The position numbers and the translations under genes were made by a program. A DNA stretch of 64,000 nt. Source: Streptomyces sp. Root431. GTDB lineage: Bacteria > Actinomycetota > Actinomycetes > Streptomycetales > Streptomycetaceae. The first letter of the stretch is position 1; each line of letters begins with the position of its first letter. Of this stretch, positions 50,672 to 60,000 are shown in pieces. The stretch spans positions 844,247 to 908,246 of the forward strand of contig NZ_LMEI01000009.1 in the NCBI RefSeq assembly GCF_001426585.1. Direction: 5' to 3'. Below the pieces are notes generated by a model. That model saw only the letters and a list, made by a program, of their open reading frames with translations, ran no database searches and was not told the DNA's origin.

Positions 50672-51895
50672 CTACCCCAGGCGGGCCTCCGGCGCCTCGC
50701 GCAGCAACAAGGCCGCGAGGGCCGTCGCCGTGCCCCTCGGCGTCGTCAGGTCGATGCCGGTCCGCTCGGCGATCCGGGCGAGCCGGTTGTCCACGGTGTT
50801 GGGGTGCAGCCCGAGCGCACCGGCCGTGGTGCGCCGGTCCTGCCCGTGGGCGAGGTGGGCGCGAAGGGTGTCGAGGAGCTCCGGGCGGTCGGCGACGGGG
50901 TCGAGGAGGGCCGCGATCCGCCGGCCGCTCTTCCCGGGCCGGGACAGGTGGTACTCCAGGAGCACGTCGTCGAGCCGGTGCAGCCCGGGCGGTAGTCCGC
51001 ACCCGGCGGCGACCCGCAGGACCTCCCCCGCCGTACGGGCCGCTTCCGGCACCTCCTCGGGGCCCTCGGCGGGCACGACGGCGACCCTGAGCGTGGTTCC
51101 CGCGGCCCGGGAGAGTCTGCTCGCCAGGTCCTCCGGCGGTTCGGGGGCGCCGGGGACGATCGCCCGCCCCGGCTCCGTACCGATGTCGAGGAGCGCGGGC
51201 ACCTCCACGCCGAAGGAGTGGTCCAGGGCGGTCTGGACGCGGCGGAGCCGTCTGCGGGCCGCCACGTCCCCCTCGCCGGGATCGGCCACCGGGGCGGGGA
51301 CGCCCGCTCCGTCGACGCCGACGGCGAGCACGAGGCACGGTCCGTCGATCCCGAAGGGCGCCACCGCGAGCCGGGCCGGGGACAGCGTCCCGTCGAGGAG
51401 CCCGCGGAGCAGCGAGCGGCGCTGGGCCCGCCGCTCGGTCTCCAGGGCGGAGCGCTCGTCGAGGTAGGTCTCGGCGACGGCGCCGACGATGCCCTGCTGG
51501 GCCTCCAGGAGCAGGTCGGCGAGCTCGACGAGGGCGGCCTCGTCACCGGGCCGCGCGACCTCGCGCAGCGCCTGCCAGAGCACGTACATGCCGAGGGCGT
51601 GGCTGCGGAGCAGGAGGTGGAGCGGCATGCCCTCCTCGGCGCGCTGCGCGGCCCGCTCGCGGAACAGCCGCATAGCGCCGCGCTCGCCGGCCTCCGGCGT
51701 GAGGGCGCGGCGGAGGAAGAGCCGTACTCCATGGCGGACGGTCGCCGCGATCTCGACGTCCTTCATCTCGTCGGGGAGCCGGTCGTATCCGGGCAGCCGC
51801 GCGAAGGAGTCCCTGCTCATCCTGCGGGCCAGTTCGTTGACCCGGGCCTCACAGCGCAGGGCGAGCGCGCGGGCCCCCTCGGAGATCTCCGGCAC
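50672..51895 (-). CDS. PucR/CdaR-type transcriptional regulator
   Basis: 407 residues from the GTG at 51895 with GAGGAGG 7 nt upstream. N-terminal sensory region of the RsbRD/GGDEF-like-PucR layout, then a C-terminal HTH_30 (DRRTTAGALGLHPNTVDNRL, then ARIAERTGIDL). It diverges from an alkylsulfatase-like/MFS pair across 152 bp that contain a palindrome, so it likely controls that pair in response to its substrate. Confidence 0.9.
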   Translation of the reverse strand: MPEISEGARALALRCEARVNELARRMSRDSFARLPGYDRLPDEMKDVEIAATVRHGVRLFLRRALTPEAGERGAMRLFRERAAQRAEEGMPLHLLLRSHALGMYVLWQALREVARPGDEAALVELADLLLEAQQGIVGAVAETYLDERSALETERRAQRRSLLRGLLDGTLSPARLAVAPFGIDGPCLVLAVGVDGAGVPAPVADPGEGDVAARRRLRRVQTALDHSFGVEVPALLDIGTEPGRAIVPGAPEPPEDLASRLSRAAGTTLRVAVVPAEGPEEVPEAARTAGEVLRVAAGCGLPPGLHRLDDVLLEYHLSRPGKSGRRIAALLDPVADRPELLDTLRAHLAHGQDRRTTAGALGLHPNTVDNRLARIAERTGIDLTTPRGTATALAALLLREAPEARLG

Positions 51896-51924
51896 GACCG
51901 TTCCTCCTCGCTCCCGGCAGGCCG

Positions 51925-51942
51925 ACTGTGACGGGTCACAGT
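51925..51942. promoter_or_regulatory. palindromic operator between pucR-type gene and hydrolase
   Basis: ACTGTGAC-GG-GTCACAGT, perfect 8-bp arms. It resembles a compact CRP-like TGTGA/TCACA site; further GTGAC half-sites lie at about 51958 and 51990. It could be the PucR-type operator or a Crp site. Confidence 0.6.
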
Positions 51943-52047
51943 ACACACCGCGGAAAGCTGTGACGCCGCAGGATGTCGTGCCGCTCGTGACAGGCCGAAA
52001 CTCGGTTCCCAGGCGTTCCGCCGCACCGCACCGAAGGAGCCGCTGGT

Positions 52048-53412
52048 ATGACCGAGCACAACTCTCGTACGTATATCGACTACGCAGATCGCGTGTGGCG
52101 GGGCGAGGAGAGCCTGCTGCCCCACCTCACGGGCGCGTTCACGTCGGAGGAGCTGGTCCCGGTCCGCGACCGGATCGGCTTCTTCCCGGCCTTCGCCAAC
52201 GTGGCCGCCTTCGATACGGGTGCGGGTCTCGTCCTGGTCGACTCCGGCGACCTCCGCACCGCCGGGCTGCTGCACACGGCGGTGCGCGCCTTCAGCCCGG
52301 ACCCGGTCCGTGCCGTCGTCTACACGCACGGCCATGTCGACCATGTCTTCGGGGTCGCGCCCTTCGACGCCGAGCCCGTGCGTCCTGAGGTGATCGCCCA
52401 CGAGGCGGTCGCCGCCCGCTTCGACCGGTACGTGGAGACCTCGGGCTACAACACGTGGATCAACCGGCGCCAGTTCGGCGTGCCGGGCCTGGACTGGCCG
52501 ACGGAGTACCGCTACCCCGACACGACGTACCGGGACCGGCTGACCCTCCGTCACGGCGATTTGACGTTCGAGCTGTTCCACGCGCGCGGGGAGACGGACG
52601 ATCACACCTATGTGTGGGTGCCGGAGCTCAAAACCCTCTGCACGGGTGATCTCTTCATCTGGAACTCCCCCAACGCAGGCAACCCGCAGAAGGTGCAGCG
52701 CTACCCGGAGGAGTGGGCCCGGGCGCTGCGCGCCATGGGCGAGCTGGGCGCCGAGGTGCTGCTGCCGGGCCACGGCATCCCGATCGTCGGCGCGGACCGG
52801 GTGGCGCAGGCCCTGGACGACACGGCGACCCTGCTCGAATCGCTCTGCTCGCAGACCCGCGACCTGATGAACGCGGGGCTGCGGCTCGACGCGGTCATCC
52901 ACGGGGTGAAGGTCCCCGAGGAGCTGCTCGCGAAGCCGTACCTCCACCCCGCCTACGACGAGCCGGAGTTCGTCGTCCGGAACCTGTGGCGGCTGTGGGG
53001 CGGCTGGTACGACCAGAACCCGGCGAACCTGAAGCCGGCTCCGGAGGCCGCGGTCGCCGCCGAGCTGGCCGACGCGGCGGGCGGGGCGCTCGCCCTCGCC
53101 GGGCGCGCGGCCCGGCTCCTCGACGAGGGCGACCTGCGGCTGGCCTCGCACCTGGCGGAGACGGCGGCGCTCGCGGCCCCCGAGGACGTCGAGGTGGCCC
53201 GGATCCGGGCCCGCGTGTACGAGACGCGGGCCGGCCGCGAGACGTCGACGATGGCGCGCGGGGTGTTCCACTGGGCGGCCGCGGAGTCCGCGGCGGTGGC
53301 CGAGGGCACGGACGTGCCGACGGAGCTGACCCGTTCGGCCGCCGGGCGCGAGCGGGCCGCCGGGGCGATCAGCGTGGGTGTGGTCACGGACGAGGACCAG
53401 TGCTGCGGATGA
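52048..53412 (+). CDS. MBL-fold alkylsulfatase-like hydrolase
   Basis: 454 residues. The zinc motif THGHVDH (93-99), a downstream GETDDHTYVW, CTGDLFIWNSPNAGNPQKVQ and PGHG match the SdsA1/BDS1 type III alkylsulfatase branch, and the alkylsulfatase dimerisation region follows (about 280-400). The C-terminal SCP2-like domain of full SdsA1 is absent. It ends in two Cys. Coupled by ATGA overlap to an MFS transporter, suggesting uptake and cleavage of a sulfate ester or related compound. Confidence 0.88.
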   Translation: MTEHNSRTYIDYADRVWRGEESLLPHLTGAFTSEELVPVRDRIGFFPAFANVAAFDTGAGLVLVDSGDLRTAGLLHTAVRAFSPDPVRAVVYTHGHVDHVFGVAPFDAEPVRPEVIAHEAVAARFDRYVETSGYNTWINRRQFGVPGLDWPTEYRYPDTTYRDRLTLRHGDLTFELFHARGETDDHTYVWVPELKTLCTGDLFIWNSPNAGNPQKVQRYPEEWARALRAMGELGAEVLLPGHGIPIVGADRVAQALDDTATLLESLCSQTRDLMNAGLRLDAVIHGVKVPEELLAKPYLHPAYDEPEFVVRNLWRLWGGWYDQNPANLKPAPEAAVAAELADAAGGALALAGRAARLLDEGDLRLASHLAETAALAAPEDVEVARIRARVYETRAGRETSTMARGVFHWAAAESAAVAEGTDVPTELTRSAAGRERAAGAISVGVVTDEDQCCG

Positions 53413-54812
53413 GCGGGCCCGCGCGCACCGCCGGTCCGGGGAAGGACAGCAGGCCGGGGAAGGGCGGGACGGGGAAGGCCGGACAGGGGAAGGCCGGACG
53501 GGGGAAGGGCGGGACGACGCCGGGCACCCCCTGGGGGACGACCTGGCTGCTGCTCGGCTTCATGCTGGTCAACTTCGCGGACAAGGCCGTCCTCGGGCTC
53601 GCCGGGCCGGACATCATGCGCGAGTTCGGCATCTCCCGGCAGGAGTTCGGGGCGTCGCAGGCGGCGTTCTTCGCGCTCTTCTCGGTCTCGGCGCTCGCCG
53701 TGTCGGCCCTGACGAAGAAGGTGCGGACCTCGGTCCTGCTGCTCGGGATGGCGCTGCTGTGGTCGGCGGCCCAGCTGCCGATGGTGTGGGCCGCCGCCGG
53801 GTTCGGGACGCTGGTCCTCACGCGCGTGCTGCTCGGCGCGGCGGAGGGCCCGGCGGCCCCGGTCGCGGTCCACCACCTGCACGGCTGGTTCGGGCAGCGG
53901 GACCGGAACCTCCCGACGGCCGTCCTCATGGTGGGGGCGGCCGCCGGGGTCGCGGTCGCCGCGCCCGTCCTGTCCGCGGTGATCTCGGGGTGGGGCTGGC
54001 GCTGGGCCTTCGGCACGGTCGGCGTGATCGGCCTGGTCTGGGCGGTCGTGTGGCGCCGGTACGGCTCCGAGGGGCCGCTCGCGCCGCCGGTCGGCCCGGC
54101 CGCGCGGCGCGCCGCCGAAGGGGCGGAGGCCGCGGCGGAGGTGCCGCTGCGCAGGATCCTGCTGAGCGGCACGTTCCTGACGGCGAGCGTGGGGTCGTTC
54201 GCCGCGTACTGGCTGATGAGCTCGAAGCTGACCTGGCTGCCGGACTACCTGGAGACGGTCCTCGGCTGGGACGCGCACCGCGCCGGTCTGATGGTGGGCG
54301 CGGGAGCCGTCGCCAACGGGGTCGTCCTGCTGGTCCACGGCGTGGTCGCGCAGCGCGCGGCCCGGCGCGGACGGCCCGGCCGCCTGCCCGCGGGCGCGGG
54401 CGCGGGGGTGCTGCTCCTGCTCTCCGCCGCCGCGGTGACGGTCTTCGCGACGGCGGGAGCGGACTGGCTGCGGGTGCCGATGATGTTCGGCCCGATGGCC
54501 CTCGCGCTGCCGATGATGACCGTGAGCCAGACGGCGGTCGCCCGGATCACCCCGCCCGCGCAGCGCGGGGTGGTGCTCGGCGCCGTGGTGTGTGTCTTCG
54601 CCCTGGGCGGGGTCCTGGCGCCGCTGGTCCTCGGCGGGATCGTCGACGCGGGTGCGACGACGGCCCAGGGGTACGAGAACGGCTGGCTGTTCACGGCCGG
54701 TCTGCTCGCGGTGGCGGGCGCCCTGACGGCGCTGTTCCTCCGCCCGGAGCGGGACGCGGACCGGCTGGGCGTCCCGGAGACCCCGTCGCTGGGGGTCCTG
54801 GTGGCGCACTGA
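53409..54812 (+). CDS. MFS transporter
   Basis: 467 residues, twelve predicted membrane segments, motif-A-like GWFGQRDRN after segment 4 and the LVNFADKAVLGLAGPDIMRE opening seen in organic-anion (ACS-like) importers. The first 38 residues are Gly/Lys repeats from DNA tandem repeats. Same transcript as the alkylsulfatase-like gene; probably imports its substrate. Confidence 0.92.
   Translation: MSGPARTAGPGKDSRPGKGGTGKAGQGKAGRGKGGTTPGTPWGTTWLLLGFMLVNFADKAVLGLAGPDIMREFGISRQEFGASQAAFFALFSVSALAVSALTKKVRTSVLLLGMALLWSAAQLPMVWAAAGFGTLVLTRVLLGAAEGPAAPVAVHHLHGWFGQRDRNLPTAVLMVGAAAGVAVAAPVLSAVISGWGWRWAFGTVGVIGLVWAVVWRRYGSEGPLAPPVGPAARRAAEGAEAAAEVPLRRILLSGTFLTASVGSFAAYWLMSSKLTWLPDYLETVLGWDAHRAGLMVGAGAVANGVVLLVHGVVAQRAARRGRPGRLPAGAGAGVLLLLSAAAVTVFATAGADWLRVPMMFGPMALALPMMTVSQTAVARITPPAQRGVVLGAVVCVFALGGVLAPLVLGGIVDAGATTAQGYENGWLFTAGLLAVAGALTALFLRPERDADRLGVPETPSLGVLVAH
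53434..53516. repeat. tandem repeats in the MFS N-terminus
   Basis: Repeats of GGGGAAGGCCGGAC-type units (12-15 bp), about six copies, encode the GK/GT/GA-rich leader of the transporter. Confidence 0.8.
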
Positions 54813-54823
54813 GCGGGTTCCGT

Positions 54824-54855
54824 ACGGGCCCGGGGCTCACCAGCCCAGGGCCCGT
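54824..54855. terminator. bidirectional hairpin terminator
   Basis: Outer 8-bp arms (ACGGGCCC/GGGCCCGT) and inner 5-bp arms (GGGCT/AGCCC) with a 4-nt loop, between the convergent MFS and azlD stops, overlapping the last azlD codons. Confidence 0.7.
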
Positions 54856-55163
54856 GCCCCGGCCGTAACGATGACGGCCGCACCCACGACGACCAGGAAG
54901 GGCGCGCGCAGGACGAGCGCGAGGGCGGCGGCCGCGAGTCCTGCGGCCCGGGCGTCCAGGGCCAGCTCGGCGCCCGTGGCGAAGGTCTGCTGCGCGGTGA
55001 GCGCGGCCAGCAGGGCGACGGGGAGCAGTGCCGAGAGCCGCTGGACGAGCGGTCGTTCCAGCGCGCCGGCGGGGACGAGCAGGCCGAGGAGCTTGACCAG
55101 GTAGCACCCGACGGCGGTCAGGCCGATCGCGATCCACACGTGCATCGAGTTCATGGTGTTCAT
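54837..55163 (-). CDS. azlD: AzlD family branched-chain amino acid exporter subunit
   Basis: 108 residues with three to four membrane segments (GCYLVKLLGLLVPAGALERP, LLPVALLAALTAQQTF). The small partner of AzlC in exporting branched-chain or aromatic amino acids. Starts inside the azlC stop (ATGA overlap). Confidence 0.92.
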   Translation of the reverse strand: MNTMNSMHVWIAIGLTAVGCYLVKLLGLLVPAGALERPLVQRLSALLPVALLAALTAQQTFATGAELALDARAAGLAAAALALVLRAPFLVVVGAAVIVTAGARALGW

Positions 55164-55903
55164 CGGGGGGCCTTCTCCCGTGCGGCCGGGGGGATGCGGC
55201 GGCCCTGGAACCACAGCACCAGGGGCGCGGCGAGCGCGGCCGCGAGGACCGGGACCCCGGCCGGCAGGACGGGGAGCAGGCCGAGGCCGAGCAGGACGGC
55301 GATGCCGGCGGTGGCCCGCTCGGTCGCCGACTTCAGCATGGGGGCTAGCAGGGCCAGGAAGACGGCGGGTCCCGCGGCGTCCAGGCCCCAGGCGGCGGTG
55401 TCGCCGATCGCCTCGGCGCCGAGCGCCCCGAGGAACGTGGTCAGGTTCCACAGGACGTACAGCGTGAGACCGGTGAGGGTGAAGCCGAGGCGGGCGGCCC
55501 GCCGGGACGGCTGGGCGAGCGCGACGGCGGTGGTCTCGTCGATCACCCAGTGCGCGGCGAGCGGCCTGACGGCCTTCGGCAGGGCGAGGAGCTGCGAGAG
55601 CCGGAGCCCGTAGAAGGCGTTGCGCGTGCCCAGGAAGAAGGCACCGGCGGCGGCCGTGAAGGGGTTGCCGCCCGCGGCGAGCGCGCCGACGAGCGCGAAC
55701 TGCGACGCGCCCGTGAAGACGAGCAGGCTGAGCACACAGGTCTGCAGGAGGGTGAGCCCGGCGCCTGCCGAGGTCACGCCGAAGGCGAAGCCGGAGAGTC
55801 CGACGGCGATGCCGACGCCGAGGGCGTCGCGGACGACGGCCGCGTCGGGCTTCGCCCGTGGTCCGTCGTCCCGTATGACGGGAGGTGCTGTCTGTTCTGC
55901 CAC
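55160..55903 (-). CDS. azlC: AzlC family branched-chain amino acid exporter
   Basis: 247 residues from the GTG at 55903. Eight hydrophobic segments with the family pattern SLLVFTGASQFALVGALAAG and FFLGTRNAFYGLRLS. No Shine-Dalgarno site; TAACGT at 55911-55916, overlapping the AraC stop codon, ends 7 nt before the GTG, so a leaderless mRNA is likely. Forms a two-gene unit with azlD, downstream of an AraC regulator. Confidence 0.93.
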   Translation of the reverse strand: MAEQTAPPVIRDDGPRAKPDAAVVRDALGVGIAVGLSGFAFGVTSAGAGLTLLQTCVLSLLVFTGASQFALVGALAAGGNPFTAAAGAFFLGTRNAFYGLRLSQLLALPKAVRPLAAHWVIDETTAVALAQPSRRAARLGFTLTGLTLYVLWNLTTFLGALGAEAIGDTAAWGLDAAGPAVFLALLAPMLKSATERATAGIAVLLGLGLLPVLPAGVPVLAAALAAPLVLWFQGRRIPPAAREKAPR

Positions 55904-55913
55904 GTCAGGGACG

Positions 55914-56849
55914 TTACGTACGCGGCGGCCGCCCGGTCTTGTACGTTCTTGCACCGGCCACCGAACCACCGGCCACCGAACCACCGGCCACGGAACCACC
56001 GGGCTCGGAACCACCGCGACCGGGCCGAGCGGCGCCGCGCGAGCGCTGGTACGCGCCCGGCGGCACCCCGACGCTCCGCGTGAAGTGCCGGTTGAGGTGC
56101 GGCTGGTCGGTGAAGCCGACGGCGACGGCCGCGTCCGCCGGGGGCGTCCCCGCGTCGAGCAGCCGCCTGGCCCGCCGCACGCGCGCGTCGGTGAGCCAGG
56201 TGTGCGGCGGCATCCCGTACGCGTCCCGGAAGGCCCGCAGGAGGGCGAAGGGGCTCGTGCCGAGGTCGGTGGCGAGCTGTTCCAGGGTCGGTGGGTCGGC
56301 CATCCGCTCCTCCAGGACGGCACGCGCGCGTGCCGCGTTCCGCGCGCCGGCTGAGCGGGGCGGGAGCGGGGTGATCAGCCCGCCGTGACTGCGCAGCATC
56401 CGTGCCGTGACGAGCCGGAGCAGGCTGTCCGCGGCGAGCGCGTTGCCCTCCTCCGCGGCCCGGTGGACGCCGACGACGAGCCGTGCGGCGTACGGGTCGT
56501 CGATGACGGGCGAGGTGAAGCCGACCGACCCGCGCAGCGCGAGGGTGTCGGCGGCGATCGACCGGACGAGCCCGGCGTCCGGGTAGATCGTGCGGTAGGT
56601 CCAGCCCTCGGGCACGCCCGCGTGCCCGGTGTGCGGGGTGTCGGGGTTGACGAGGGCGATCTGCCCGGGCCCGGCGTGGACCAGGTCGTCGCGGTAGTGG
56701 AAGGCCTCGACGCCCTCGGTGATCGCGGCGAAGACGAAGGTCTCGTGGGTGTGCCGGGCGAAGGCCTTGTGGATGTAGTGGGCGTGCAGCAGGTCGACCC
56801 CGGGCAGCTCGGAGTACTGCCAGTACCGTGCCCGCTCCCCGCTCGCCAT
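55914..56849 (-). CDS. AraC family transcriptional regulator
   Basis: 311 residues. An AraC-type N-terminal cupin sensor (about 10-160: HAHYIHKAFARHTHETFVFA, PDTPHTGHAG) precedes two HTH motifs (LEQLATDLGTSPFALLRAFR and ADAAVAVGFTDQPHLNRHFT). The C-terminus ends in three GGSVA repeats. It lies 10 nt upstream of azlC on the same strand, a usual AraC-azlCD arrangement, and probably induces export by sensing an amino acid. Confidence 0.93.
   Translation of the reverse strand: MASGERARYWQYSELPGVDLLHAHYIHKAFARHTHETFVFAAITEGVEAFHYRDDLVHAGPGQIALVNPDTPHTGHAGVPEGWTYRTIYPDAGLVRSIAADTLALRGSVGFTSPVIDDPYAARLVVGVHRAAEEGNALAADSLLRLVTARMLRSHGGLITPLPPRSAGARNAARARAVLEERMADPPTLEQLATDLGTSPFALLRAFRDAYGMPPHTWLTDARVRRARRLLDAGTPPADAAVAVGFTDQPHLNRHFTRSVGVPPGAYQRSRGAARPGRGGSEPGGSVAGGSVAGGSVAGARTYKTGRPPRT
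55953..56014. repeat. 15-bp tandem repeat at the AraC C-terminus
   Basis: About four copies of CCGGCCACCGAACCA, encoding the GGSVA pentapeptide repeats of the AraC regulator. Confidence 0.85.
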
Positions 56850-57042
56850 GCCTCCATTCTGCGCCACGGGCTCCCGCCGGCGCTCACCCCGCGGCCTGCC
56901 CCTCCGCCTTCCCCTGCCTGCCCGGCCACCTCCCCACTGCCCACCCTTCCGCCCTTCCCCCTGCCTGCCCCGCCGCCCTCCCCGGCACCTGGCGCGAGCG
57001 GATTTCCCCAGGTCCGGGCGGTTGTCAGTGGGCGGGTGCACG

Positions 57043-60000
57043 ATGGGGGACATGGTCAGGTCCGCGCTCGACTCGTTCTCCCCCGCGACCCGTGGTTGGT
57101 TCACCGGGGCCTTCACCGCGCCCACGGCGGCGCAGGAGGGCGCCTGGAAGGCCATCGGCGAGGGCTCCGACGTGCTCGTCGTCGCGCCGACGGGCTCGGG
57201 CAAGACGCTGGCCTCCTTCCTCGCCTCCCTGGACCGCCTGGCCTCCGTTCCCCCGCCGGCCGAGGCGAAGAAGCGCTGCCGCGTGCTGTACGTGTCGCCG
57301 CTGAAGGCCCTCGCCGTGGACGTCGAGCGGAATCTCCGCTCCCCGCTGACCGGCATCCGCCAGGAGTCCGTCCGGCTGGGGCTGCCCGAGCCGGACATCC
57401 GGGTGGGCATCCGTTCCGGCGACACCCCGGCCGCCGAGCGCCGGAGCCTCGCGACCCGGCCGCCGGACATCCTCATCACCACCCCCGAGTCGCTGTTCCT
57501 GATGCTGACCTCCGCCGCCCGGGAGGCCCTGTCGGGCGTGGAGACGGTCATCCTCGACGAGGTCCACGCGGTCGCGGGCACCAAGCGCGGCGCGCACCTG
57601 GCGCTCTCCCTGGAGCGGCTCGACGAGCTGCTGCCGCGCCCCGCGCGCCGGATCGGCCTGTCGGCGACGGTCCGCCCGGTGGACGAGGTGGCCCGCTATC
57701 TGTCCCCCGGCCGCGCGGTGGAGATCGTGCAGCCGCCGTCGGGGAAGGAGTTCGACCTCTCCGTCGTCGTCCCCGTCGAGGACATGGGCGAGCTCGGGGG
57801 CTCCCCGGCCTCCGAGGGCAAGGACGGCGGCGACAAGCCGTCGATCTGGCCGCACGTCGAGGAGCGCATCGCCGACCTCGTCCAGTCCCACCGCTCGACG
57901 ATCGTCTTCGCGAACTCCCGGCGCCTCGCCGAGCGGCTGTGCAACAGGCTCAACGAGATCGCGTACGAGCGGGCCACCGGCGAGCCCCTCCCCGAGGGCG
58001 CTCCCCCGGCCGAGGTCATGGCCCAGTCCGGCGCGGCGCAGGGTGCCCCGCCGCTGCTCGCCCGGGCCCACCACGGCTCGGTGTCGAAGGAGCAGCGCGC
58101 CCAGGTGGAGGAGGACCTCAAGGCGGGCCGGCTGCCCGCCGTGGTGGCCACTTCCAGCCTGGAGCTGGGCATCGACATGGGCGCGGTCGACCTGGTCGTG
58201 CAGGTCGAGTCGCCGCCCTCGGTCGCCTCCGGGCTCCAGCGCGTGGGGCGCGCCGGGCACCAGGTCGGCGCGGTCTCCACGGGCGTGGTCTTCCCCAAGT
58301 ACCGCGGCGACCTGGTGCAGGCGGCCGTGGTCACGGAGCGGATGCGGTCGGGCTCGATCGAGTCGATGCGGATCCCGGCCAATCCGCTGGACGTGCTGGC
58401 GCAGCAGCTGGTCGCGATGGTCGCGCTCGACACCTGGCAGGTGGACGAGCTGCTCGCGGTGGTGCGCCGGGCGGCGCCCTTCTCCTCGCTGCCCGAGTCG
58501 GCGTTCACGGGCGTGCTCGACATGCTCGCCGGCCGGTACCCCTCGGACGCCTTCGCCGAACTCCGCCCGCGCGTGGTCTGGGACCGGGTCGCCGGGACGG
58601 TGACGGGCCGGCCGGGCGCGCAGCGGCTCGCCGTCACCTCGGGCGGCACGATCCCCGACAGGGGCCTGTTCGGCGTGTTCCTCGCGGGCTCGGACCCGAA
58701 GAAGGGCGGGGGCCGGGTCGGCGAGCTCGACGAGGAGATGGTGTACGAGTCGCGGGTCGGCGACGTCTTCACGCTGGGCACCACGTCCTGGCGGATCGTG
58801 GACATCACCCGGGACCGCGTGCTCGTCACCCCCGCGCCCGGCGTCCCGGGCAGGCTGCCGTTCTGGAAGGGCGACCAGCTGGGCCGCCCCCTCGAACTGG
58901 GGCGCGCGGTGGGAGCGTTCCTCCGGGAGCTCGGCGCCCTCGGGCCGGAGGACGCGCGGCTGCGGCTGATCGCCGCGGGCCTGGACGCCTGGGCCGCGGA
59001 CAACGTCCTCGCGTACCTCTCCGAGCAGCGCGAGGCCTGTGGTCACGTGCCGGACGACCGGACGATCCTGGTCGAGCGGTTCCGGGACGAGCTCGGGGAC
59101 TGGCGGGTCGTCATCCACTCCCCGTTCGGCGCGCAGGTGCACGCCCCCTGGGCGCTGGCCCTCGGCGCCCGGCTCGCCGAGCGGTACGGCATGGACGCGC
59201 AGGTGATGCACGCGGACGACGGCATCGTGCTGCGCCTCCCGGACGCGGACCTGATGGGCCTGGACATGGGCCTGGACCTCCTCGACCACGAACCGGTCGA
59301 CCCGGGCCGCCACCTGGACACGACGTACGACGCCGACAAGGCACCCATCGGCGCGGCCGACGCCCTCTTCGACAAGAGCGAGATCGGGCAGATCGTCACC
59401 GACCAGGTGGGCGGCTCCGCGCTGTTCGCCTCCCGCTTCCGCGAGTGCGCCGCGCGCGCCCTGCTGCTGCCCAAGCGGAACCCGGGCAAGCGCACCCCGC
59501 TCTGGCAGCAGCGGCAGCGCGCGGCCCAGCTGCTCCAGGTGGCGAGCGAGTTCGGCTCCTTCCCGATCGTCCTGGAGGCCGTCCGCGAGTGCCTCCAGGA
59601 CGTCTTCGACGTCCCCGGCCTGACCGAGCTGATGGGCGACATCGAGGCCCGCCGGGTCCGGCTCGTCGAGGTCACCACCCCCGAGCCCTCCCCCTTCGCC
59701 CGCTCGCTGCTCTTCGGCTACGTGGCGCAGTTCCTCTACGAGGGGGACTCCCCGCTCGCCGAGCGGCGGGCGGCCGCGCTCTCGCTCGACTCCCGGCTCC
59801 TCGCGGAGCTGCTCGGCCAGGCCGAGCTGCGCGAGCTCCTCGACCCCGAGGTCCTCACCGAGCTGGAGCGGGAGCTCCAGTGGCTCACGGAGGACCGGCG
59901 GATCAAGGACGTGGAGGGCGTCGCCGACCTGCTGCGGGTCCTCGGCCCGCTGACCGACGCCGAGCTCGGCGAGCGCGGCGCGGAGGCGGGCTGGGCGCCC

